From NCBI GenBank assembly GCA_027603945.1, contig JADIIU010000022.1:80376-144375 (forward strand): 64,000 nt of DNA, written 5' to 3'. Positions within the stretch are counted from its first letter, which is position 1. Every line of letters begins with the position of its first letter. Below, piece by piece: positions 55,476 to 64,000 of this stretch. Source of the DNA: Terramyces sp. JEL0728 (Eukaryota; Chytridiomycota; Chytridiomycetes; Rhizophydiales; Terramycetaceae). Under the pieces are notes generated by a model. The model saw only the letters and a program-made list of their open reading frames with translations. It was not told the DNA's origin and searched no databases. A program made the position numbers and the translations under genes.

Positions 55476-58163
55476 TTATTCGAAGCTATGAACATTCTTT
55501 CCTGGGAAATGGTCTGAACTAAAGTGCTGAAATTGTGGTCTTTCATCTTCATCAGTTAGCAAGTTACCTTTTGGGCTCCATCGTTGCTGGAAAGGTTGGT
55601 TGCTATAAAAGCCTGGAGGAGCTCTCGGAGAATCCCACTTTGCCTCAGTGTCGCCAATATCTTGCAGGATTTTAGATACCACATTGTTTGAAGCGTTATA
55701 ATCGCTGAATTCATCGTCAAATTCATTCATCAATATCTTGCGGTCTGCTGCATTTGGAGTAAAGGCATTTGTCATGCCAAGGCCACTAAAGGAAGGCGTT
55801 ACAAAAGAGTTCCAGGCCTGTTGTGTATATTGTGGTTCTCTTTGTGCTTCGAATCTCCCAGAATCCCATGCCCTTGGTCCGTTTGGATTCGATGAAATAT
55901 TCAAAGGTGGGGATATGCCGCTTTTCAAATCCATATTCTGAGGTAGCATTGAAGCATTTGTTTGGCTCATTAACTGCACTGGTTGATTAGTAGACCGTGT
56001 GTTTGATACACCCTGCGTATTAGCGTACATATGTGGACGAACATTCGGGTTTATTCCTTGGATATTCATGTGTGCCATCCCATTCATACGATTGTTTGGA
56101 AATTCATTGTTTAACGGCGAATTGTGTCCACTGTTTCCAATTCCTGGCATCCCCAAAGGGTTCCCAAGCATTTTGCTTTGTACAGCCGGAGCATTCGCAC
56201 TCAAAATCTGTTCAGCAGACCCATTGTGCATATTGTGCAGCTTCAAACGACTTTCAGGTTGGCCGTGAACAGAATTTAGTGTATTCATCGGTATAGGATT
56301 GATATACTGCATATTTATAGGTAAAATATTACTTTCTGGTATCAATTCCACACCCAACTTTGAAGTTTTTGGCTGCGATTGGAAGTGCAGCTCAGAATCA
56401 GTTCCTGGATGGTATTTTTGGCTTTCAGGTATTGATGTCTTGGCATTCATAAAAAACTGCTTCACACTTGGTGCAAGTTCATCATCATTTAATCCTGGAG
56501 GACTGGATGTCGATCTTTCCGAATATTTAGGGGAATTTACAGAGTTGACAATTTCTACTGATTTTTGAGTCGTGAGCTGCGTCTTCTTTTGCTTTTTAGA
56601 CTTTTTATCTTTTTTATCTACAAGCTTTTCTTTAGATTGTTTGACTGTTATTTTTGTTTTCAGCTGGGCAGCTTCCTTTGCCGCCTTTTCCTTTTCCCTT
56701 TCCAACCTTTGTTCGTTGGCTCTTTTGACAAATTCGTCCTTTTCCTTTCGAAGCCGCTCTTCCTTTTCTTTACGCAGTCTTTCCTCTTCAGCTTTACGTT
56801 TAGCATCATTGATTGCTTTTTGAACTTTTTGTGCTGCCAAAATCTTTGCTTTTTCTTCAGCTTCCTTTTTGGCTTTTGCAAATTCTTCCATCTTTCTCTT
56901 CTCTTCTTTTTCTTTTTGAAGTTTTTCTTCAGCGAGTTGCTTTTGGCGTTCCTTCTGTAATTCTTTTTCTTTTAAAAGTGCATCTTGGCGGGCTAATTCC
57001 GCAATCCTGGCATCTTCTTGAGCTTTGATTTGTCTTATGCTGAAATCAGCTGTAAATTACCTTTCTTCTCGCAAAAGTCTAGCCTTCTCTTCCGCCTCTT
57101 GTTTCTTTTTCAGCTCAAGAGTTTTCTTTTCTTCCAACTGTTTTTGCTTCAGGTTGCGCTGCCTTTCTCTCTCTTTTTCCAGCTTTTTCTGTTTGGCTTC
57201 TTCCTTTAATCGTTTCTGGCTTTCTTCCTCTTCCAGCTCCTGAACCAATTTTGCCGCACGTTCCATTGCAGCCTAATATTAACCACAGCCAAACCTTTTC
57301 ACGGTATGCAGTAAGAACTCTTTGTTCAAACATTTTCGCTGCAAATATTTGAAACATTCGCCTTCCTTCCTCTATTTTTTGTTGGTCGCTCATATGCTCC
57401 TCACTTTCGTATCCATCCGAGTTTGATCCTTCATATTCTTCCTCATCTTCACTCGGCAAACTTTCTTTATCGTCCATTGGAGGTCTATTTTTCTTTTGGG
57501 CTAGTTGCTCCATAAGATCGAGGAATTTTTGGCCATCATTCTTGAGGAAATCGTCAGCAACAGTCAGTATTCCGCCTTTATAAAACGCAATATACCTTTA
57601 ACTGTTAAACTAGTTCCAAATTCCATTATTCCGGAGTCTTCCGAATCAGATCCCTCCACTTCATCGTAGTCATCACTATGCTCAAGCTCCTCCTCTACTA
57701 GATGTGGAATGTGATTGTGGTGGTGATGTGTGTGATAATCAATTGCATGAGGATGCTGCCTGTATGCATCTGGCGAAGAAATTTGCATATTAGAGAATAT
57801 TTCTAGCTCCTCATAGTAAGTGTTATACAGCAACTCAAGCTGGCTTTCAATGTCGCTCCTGAAGTTAATTGAAATCAACCTCCTTCTTCCGCAAACATTG
57901 CATGAGCAAGTCTGCTTTTGCTGCTCCTTCATTTTCTTTAGAACCGCTTCTTTCTCTAATTTTACAAGCTGTTTCCTTTCCTCCTCACCCAACTGAATCC
58001 AGAAATCCCTAATCCTCTGTCGTTCTGATTCGTCACCGATTTCCCAGATATCATCCTTCTTCTGAGGTTCAAGGTCAGTCTTTTTCTTTTTAGTCTTTTT
58101 GGAAAGACTCTGGTCGGGCTTTATACAACTATTCTAATAATTAAAAGTCCCCCGTACTTTCAT
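55476..58163 (-). CDS. NST1: NST1-like coiled-coil protein
   Basis: Exons 58163-58158 (two codons), 58133-57596, 57575-57295, 57272-57061 and 57039-55476 give 866 aa; introns are 24, 20, 22 and 21 nt. The N-terminal third carries the family core: [59 protein letters not shown], the HHHHNHIP histidine run and [21 protein letters not shown] very long Lys/Glu coiled coil follows (about residues 345-560), then a disordered Asn/Pro/Met-rich tail. NST1 is linked to salt tolerance and processing bodies in yeast. Its length is less than in filamentous fungi because the tail is short. Confidence 0.88.
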
Positions 58164-58289
58164 TTGTCTGGCTTCTGAAGTTAGCATAAAGTTTTTGAAA
58201 TTTGATTTTGAAAAAACCAAGGTTTCAATCGGTGTGGCTTCAGGTTGAAAATTGAAACTTGGTTTATTGAATTATGGAATACAATTAAA

Positions 58290-61200
58290 TTAATGGAAAA
58301 AGTATCGACTATCTCTAACTACACCGACGCTGAGCTCGCCTCGTTTAGGGAGTGGAGGAAGATCAAATGGAATCCAATATTTGACCACTTTGACCTTTCG
58401 TTTTTTAGGATTCAACTGGGCATATTTCTCTTTCTGCTCCTCTGTAAGTGTAATTTTGACTGCAATTCGGTGGGATTTGTACCTTGTAAGTAATTCTTCT
58501 CTTAACCTTTCCATAATATTCTTTGAATGCAAGCGGACAAATGTTTCTCGCAATAAGCTACTCATCGAATCCACATCACACGGGTGCGTCCAATAGGAAT
58601 CATGAACTGCTGCAAATGTAATGTTGCTTTGATTGCAGGCTAGCGAAGTTAGCATCATATGGGATGCATCTAACGAATGTACAAAGTTTGGAGGGAAAGC
58701 CGACGCTTGTTTTGACGGATTAACCGGTGTAGCCCTTGATGAATCGATCAGTTTAAATGTTTGCATGAATGTTTTTACCTGCAATTAGTATGGTATTACC
58801 TCCATTGTATTGAATTTGCGGTACGGCTGCACGATAGGCAGACCCAAAGGAGTGGTCCAAGTCATTGAAGTCATTTTTGCGGGCTCTTTCTTATTTCTCT
58901 TGATAACGCTTAAAATTTCTTTTTCGTCAAGTGGATCTTCATCAAGCAAGTCGAATTCGGTTTGCTCCTTAAAGTCTGTATCTTCCTTTACTGCATCCAA
59001 AATGGATCTAATCTGGGAATTTTCAGCTGAAAGTTCTTTGTCCTTCATTTCTGATTTTGATTGGCCAAGCGAATTCTTTGATTCGATTATTCCGATTCTG
59101 ACAAAGTGGTCGTAAATCTCCAATTGCTCTGCAGGAATCTGATTTTCAGGGATGCTTTTAGTGACAATTTTAGCAGCATCAGTCAGCCAAATTTGAATTT
59201 CCCTAGCCCCTTCAAACATATCTTTCATTGCATCAAATACTTTACCAGTAATGTATCCAGCACAGTTCTTCATTTGCTCGTCTGTCAATGCAGTCGTTGG
59301 ATCTTCGTTTACCCTTGCTTCTTTTAATCTGGAATGAATTTGATCTCTAGCGCCAATTCTGGTCACCCCGTATGTATTTGTCATTACAGTCTGCTTAACC
59401 AGTTTGCGGTTGATTCTATTCTTCATCAGTATAGCTTCCGAGTGATTGTCCAAACAGTCTTGATCAACCTTTTCCTGGACTAACTTGGCCACTCCAGAGT
59501 ACACATCTCCGGGACGATCTGAGGGTACAAGATTGACAGCTTTTGCGCCTGGAACATCTCCGCCAAGCGCTGCATAATGCTGCAATCCGTTACACGAACC
59601 ATCCTGATGTACAGGTAAGCTACATTCATATGTGGTCGGGTCGCTTAAAGCTAGCGCACTTTCTAATTCAAAACACCCAGCCAACAGCTGCCATGGTTTA
59701 TCACCCGTCAACCACCATTTTTTGCCCTAATGTTAAATTTAGTTACATTAATTGGATTGCGAGCAGAGTCTAACACTTTCTCAATATTATCTTCAGTAAA
59801 CTTGCATCTTTCATCCATTGAAGCTCTATTGTTAAGGGTGCAAATACTTGTCAAACCCAAACAAGTTCGATATATGGATCTTTAACCACCGCAGACCAGC
59901 TTCTCCTAAGGGCTTTCTTTCGTAGAACATGAGCAGACCGCGGTTAACATCATTGCCCATATGGTTCAAGTGTGGTGGTAATGGATACGCACGGCCCCTG
60001 AAATCAACGTTATGCGGAAAATAAATCTTTTCTCCAAGAAAAGATTTTGCAATATCCAGTTTGTAGTTGGTATTACACCTTTCTGAAAAGGCGTTCTGAA
60101 TCTTATGCTGCCTCTTCAGCTTTTCTGCTTGATATCGTTTCTTACTCTGCGGATTGGTATCGACATCTTCAGGTATTGGGATTTCCGGTAATTCAACCAG
60201 CAAAGGGATTCCAGGGGCATCTACCCCTTCATTCCAAAACCAAGACGCAACTTTGATGATCTTTTCGTTAACTTTCCACGGTGTAGATCCTAAAACATCC
60301 AGTGAACGCATAACAGACGACAAGTGATCCTTATCTGCTGCAGCTTTAAGATAATCGTTATGCTCTTCATTGTTAACTACACGAACCAGGGGGAATCTAT
60401 GTTGTAAATAGCCTCCAGAATGCAAAGTTATCCAAGGCAGTGGTGCTACCAACATTGGCAAGCTCCAAGGGTAAACTGAGGTAAACGAATTTGCCAAAAG
60501 ATCATGTAAGGCATTGTGAATCTTCAGCATATTGTATGATTTTTCATTTTTCCATTCTGTCACTATTTTTAACGCCAAGATATGATCAGTCCTAAATCCA
60601 GCAGGCGAGTCGGGACATGTAATCTTGATTGGCAGTTTGATTGTGTTTACGGCAATATTCAACAAAAATGAACCCACTTTCACGATATTTCGGTTTCCCC
60701 AATCTGGATTCCAGCCCAGAGTTTTCCCTTCTTCCTCATTAGAAAGTTTTGCTATTGCTTTGCGCAAAGTCATATTGAACAGTTTCCCTGCAGAATGAAT
60801 TTTGTGAATATGTCTTTGCAAATTCAACTAGGGTTAGAAATGTTTACATGACGAAGATTGCTTTTCCTGTTCATTTGCTGCAGATTATATTCTCTGTGAA
60901 TCGAATTGCCAATAGACATTACCATATCAATCGTCTTGATTTGTCCAAATGATCCCTTGTTTTTTGAAGAGCTCGCTCCAGGAAATTTCATCAATTCGGT
61001 GATTGTAATTCTAGCGAGAATATCAGGGGTGAGTAACCGTAAAAAGTTAACGTACTGGCTATCATCCTTTGTTGCATCAAGATCTGTTAATTCACATTCA
61101 ATTCTTTCTTTCAGGTTTTCATGCCATTGTGTAATCAAATCAAGCGGAAGTTGATTCACCGCTTTTTGGCCTTCAGGTATTGTTTTTTGCATTTCTTCAA

Positions 61201-62110
61201 ACTGTTCTTGTGCTGCTTGATATGCCCTTTGTTCTAACCATAACTGCTGACTGTATTTGTCCATATCGGCAATATCCTTTTTTCCGGTTAGAGTTTTTCT
61301 GAGAATTGACACTCCAATAGTATTAGTTGGCTTTAATTCAACAACATCTTTGCTTTGTTCATCCTGATTCGCTTCTGCTGACTCTTGGATTGCAGATAAA
61401 ATCAAAGAATCAACAGAATTTCGTGCACCTACAGATTTCCCCATTTGCCTCAAAACTGCATCCAGAGCCAGGTAATCAGCCTCATCTTCAAACAATACAT
61501 CTTCTGATAGTTGTTTTACACTAAATTTTTCACTTTCCATTTCAATTATCTTTTGCTGAGCTGCTTTCACATTTCCTGATTCTAAAAAGTACGAAATAAA
61601 TAATGCATATGTATGACAGCTGGGGTTTATCAGAAACTCTGTTTGCATCGACTTGAACCATTCCAACGCACGGGTTTCGAATGGTTTTGAGTCTGGATTC
61701 TCCTGGTCTTGTAATTGCAAATCCAACAGACTTTCAATAAACTTTTCCATAACTTTGTGATCCAGATTCTTTTTCATTTCCACCCTGTTTGTTCTCCATA
61801 TTTTGTGAAAGATAAACTCTGCCTGATCAATATCTCCAACGTCCATGGCTGCATTCATTGCAGATATCTTTTCCATTAGTCTAGAGTGATTAAGTGATTT
61901 GTGCATTGATAAAACTTCTATCGGTAACACTGGTTGCTCCAGTTTAACCAAATGGTGGGATTTTGGGAATAATTCTTCAATAAAATTTTTGTCCATTGCT
62001 GATTCCACTTTCTGCAGGGGTAGCGGAGGGTTTACGACTGGTGGATTAGTCACTGGTGTTAACGATGAGTATTTTAGTATAGAAATTGGCCTCCTATTCA
62101 ACCGCAACAT
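58290..62110 (-). CDS. RPO41: mitochondrial DNA-directed RNA polymerase (RPO41/POLRMT, T7-like)
   Basis: Exons 62110-60848, 60827-59848, 59825-59747, 59726-58800 and 58778-58290 give 1245 aa; introns are 20, 22, 20 and 21 nt. The N-terminus is basic (MLRLNRRPISILKYSS), as for mitochondrial import, and is followed by a PPR-containing region. The polymerase domain has motif A HQDGSCNGLQHYAALGGDVP, motif B NRKLVKQTVMTNTYGVT and motif C AVHDSYWTHPCDVD, with both catalytic aspartates. It also has FPHNVDFRGRAYPLPPHLNH and FPPNFVHSLDASHMM. It transcribes the mitochondrial genome, which therefore must exist here. Confidence 0.95.
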
Positions 62111-62160
62111 TTTGAATTTTAAACTTTTTTTTCTGTTAAAAATGAAACTGTAGAATTTCT

Positions 62161-64000
62161 TTATTTCTTGTAATTGAGTCTGAATGAGGGGCCGCCAAGT
62201 TCAACTCTCTTATTCCAAATGACTGTTTGCCAATAAGTATGGTATAGCTTTTCATAGTTCCAATCCATCGATCTGAATTTATGGTATGTTTCTTCCAATA
62301 GCTGCCCGGTTACATGAGTAAAATCATCGACAACCAACACTGGCAAGTCTTTAAAGATTGGATCCAGCTGGGATGATTTCACAATTGGATAAGTGCCAAG
62401 GAATAAAGCTTCGTATGTTCTGTAGCAGTCGATAGCAGCTCCAGGGGGCGAAACTACAAACCTTGCTTTCCTAATAATGTCAAATATATCACGAAAAGTG
62501 AAATCTGTGCTGACTCTCTTGTAGAAACAATATGAACTGCCACCAGATTTAGCGAATTCTTCTCCGCAGAAATAACTCCAGGCTTTTTCTCTTTCTTTAC
62601 TGTTGGTACTATTTCTAAAATTTACTACCACTGAATTTTCGAATGGCTTCCATGGCGATGTCCCACCTTCTATTCTGTTCATGACTGGCCCATAGGTTTG
62701 AGCATATTCGTGGACTCTTTCCCGCGCTTTTATCCATTGATTCACTCCCAAAGGTATGCAAGTGATCCAGTCCCACTCCGCAGCATCTGGCCTACAATGC
62801 TGAGCAAACCAGTGTGCAATCATGGGAGGTCTTTTAGGTTTACCAGGCAATTTTTTCAAAAAAGTTCTAATTCCAAAGTACGGATTGGAACTATCACCAT
62901 CACCGGAAATAACAATTACAGGAACTTTTAGTTTTGGCATGATCTTTTGAGCAAACTCTAAAGTTCTCCAGGAATCTACATAAATCGTTGTGTAAGGATG
63001 CAGACAATCTAGGAAATCCTCCAATGCATTATCGAATTTTTCTGGAACGGGCATATTTCTATAAGTCAATTCACCAAATCGTTTCATTCCAATTTGACTT
63101 ATGCGATCTGTAAAAGCAAGGTCTTTTGGTTTAGGAATGGTGGTTGGGTAGAAGTGTGAGGTTTTCGTAGCACAGGTTCCTTCAATATATGCATTTGGTT
63201 TCTGGACTGGAGTTGCTGGGCTTTCAAGTTTGGAGTGGTACTTGATGTAGTAACCAGGACCGCCTAGTTCAATTCTTTTCTGCCAAATAAGATTTTGCCA
63301 GTAGCTGTGATATAGCTTTTCAAACTTCCATTGCTTTCCTCTGAATTCGTAGTACTTTTCCTCCAGTAATTTTGCAGTAACTTTAGTCAAGTCTTTCACA
63401 ATCAAGACTGGCAAATCTTGAAAGATTGGATCCAACACCGTGGATTGCACAATTGGAAAAGAGCCTAACAGCAATGCTTCATACGTTCTGTAGCAGTCAA
63501 TCGCTTCGCCTGGAGGTGAAACCACCCATCTTGACTTGCGAATAGCGTCAAATACATCAAAGAACGTATAGTCCTTATCTACCGCTTTGAAGAAACAGGA
63601 AGCACTTCCACCAGTATTTTTGAATCCTTCTCCGCAGAAATAGTCCCACACAGGTTTTCTAAATACCTTCTTTTTGGTAATTCCAAAACTAACAAGCACA
63701 GAGTTTTCCTGTGGTTTCCATTCCGGGATTCCACCTTCCATCGGATTCATCAAGTGCCCATAAGTTTGAGCATACGAATGAAGGGTTTCTCTCGTTTGCA
63801 GCCACTGATTGATCCCCAAAGGAATGCAAGTAATCCAGTCGTATTTTGCAGCATCTGGTCGACAATGCTGTGCAAACCAATGTGCTATTATCGGCTTTCT
63901 AACACCAGGCTCTGGCAGATACTTTTTAAATCTTTGAATGTCAATTCCAGGATTTGAAGTATCACCATCGCCTGTAATGAGAATCACCGGGACCGTTAGT
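62161..64000 (-). CDS. tandem exostosin-like glycosyltransferase (5' end outside window)
   Basis: The frame runs from the stop at 62161 to the right edge without interruption, so at least 613 residues are coded here and the start lies outside. Two copies of one ~290-residue domain follow each other at clearly high identity. Paired landmarks are ITGDGDTSNP / ISGDGDSSNP, IAHWFAQHCRPDAA (both), YDWITCIPLGINQW / WDWITCIPLGVNQW, SPPGEAIDCYRTYEALLLG / SPPGAAIDCYRTYEALFLG and DLPVLIVKDLT / DLPVLVVDDFT. The SPPG-x-AIDCYRTYEA block is the nucleotide-sugar side of exostosin (GT47)-like enzymes. Substrate unknown. No signal or membrane anchor is visible in the part present, but the N-terminus is missing. 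Confidence 0.7.
   Translation of the reverse strand, partial: LTVPVILITGDGDTSNPGIDIQRFKKYLPEPGVRKPIIAHWFAQHCRPDAAKYDWITCIPLGINQWLQTRETLHSYAQTYGHLMNPMEGGIPEWKPQENSVLVSFGITKKKVFRKPVWDYFCGEGFKNTGGSASCFFKAVDKDYTFFDVFDAIRKSRWVVSPPGEAIDCYRTYEALLLGSFPIVQSTVLDPIFQDLPVLIVKDLTKVTAKLLEEKYYEFRGKQWKFEKLYHSYWQNLIWQKRIELGGPGYYIKYHSKLESPATPVQKPNAYIEGTCATKTSHFYPTTIPKPKDLAFTDRISQIGMKRFGELTYRNMPVPEKFDNALEDFLDCLHPYTTIYVDSWRTLEFAQKIMPKLKVPVIVISGDGDSSNPYFGIRTFLKKLPGKPKRPPMIAHWFAQHCRPDAAEWDWITCIPLGVNQWIKARERVHEYAQTYGPVMNRIEGGTSPWKPFENSVVVNFRNSTNSKEREKAWSYFCGEEFAKSGGSSYCFYKRVSTDFTFRDIFDIIRKARFVVSPPGAAIDCYRTYEALFLGTYPIVKSSQLDPIFKDLPVLVVDDFTHVTGQLLEETYHKFRSMDWNYEKLYHTYWQTVIWNKRVELGGPSFRLNYKK

Noticed and set aside
56299..57243. 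Phe/Leu/Ser-rich plus-strand frames opposite NST1
   Set aside because: They are the reverse complement of the Lys/Glu coiled coil; no domain and no independent start context.
1..64000. tRNA, rRNA, transposons and CRISPR arrays
   Set aside because: I looked for tRNA box patterns, terminal repeats, transposase motifs and spaced repeats and found none that could be supported by eye.

Overview
The window is nuclear DNA from a compact, intron-rich, AT-leaning eukaryotic genome. The gene set points to a zoosporic (flagellated) lineage of fungi or a close relative such as chytrids or aphelids. Fungal markers are a chitin synthase fused to a myosin motor, an APSES/ankyrin MBF-type transcription factor, a Zn2Cys6-PAS regulator of the ERT1/AcuK type, a Whi3-type RNA-binding protein, NST1 and SPT20. 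A clear CCDC39 orthologue implies a motile 9+2 flagellum. NDUFS7 and a T7-like mitochondrial RNA polymerase imply a working mitochondrial genome and complex I. I do not name a species.

The dominant feature is the intron architecture. I placed about 105 spliceosomal introns by keeping reading frames and family alignments intact. All but three are 18-26 nt, mostly 19-22. They start with GT (usually GTA), carry a CTAAC/CTAAT/TTAAT/TTAAC-like motif a few bases before the end, and finish in AG. The three others are 65-68 nt. Because of these introns, most genes look like chains of broken ORFs and several apparent stop codons lie inside introns. Gene packing is extreme: stops of convergent genes are 5-30 bp apart, divergent start codons can be under 40 bp apart, and one stop and the next start are separated by a single base.

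Layout. 0-10 kb: a four-domain peroxiredoxin-like protein, a secreted/GPI-like protein, ESCRT-II VPS22, a PP6-type phosphatase, a Sec7-PH ARF GEF, FAM32A and mitochondrial uL22. 10-20 kb: a Whi3-like protein, an unresolved minus-strand gene, the MBF-type factor, a RING/coiled-coil protein, CCDC39 and PTRHD1. 20-32 kb: a vacuolar-type amino acid transporter, a coiled-coil/zinc-finger orphan, SEH1, a SET protein, the ERT1-like factor and chitin synthase. 32-44 kb: a histidine phosphatase, DUF726/TMCO4, SPT20, a SETD9-like protein, ribosomal uL29, acyl-CoA dehydrogenase, eIF3f, NDUFS7 and a secreted subtilase. 44-64 kb: orphans, an ankyrin-RasGEF, eIF2-gamma, a BAG-like protein, a cyclin K/T, an LRR protein, NST1, mitochondrial RNA polymerase and a tandem exostosin-like glycosyltransferase cut by the right edge.

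There are no operons and no mobile elements, CRISPR arrays, rRNAs or tRNAs that I could see. Genes are mostly housekeeping. Themes that recur are translation (eIF2-gamma, eIF3f, uL29, uL22m, PTRHD1), mitochondrial function (RPO41, NDUFS7, ACAD, uL22m), cell-cycle and transcription control (MBF, Whi3, cyclin K/T, SPT20) and signalling (PP6, ARF GEF, RasGEF).
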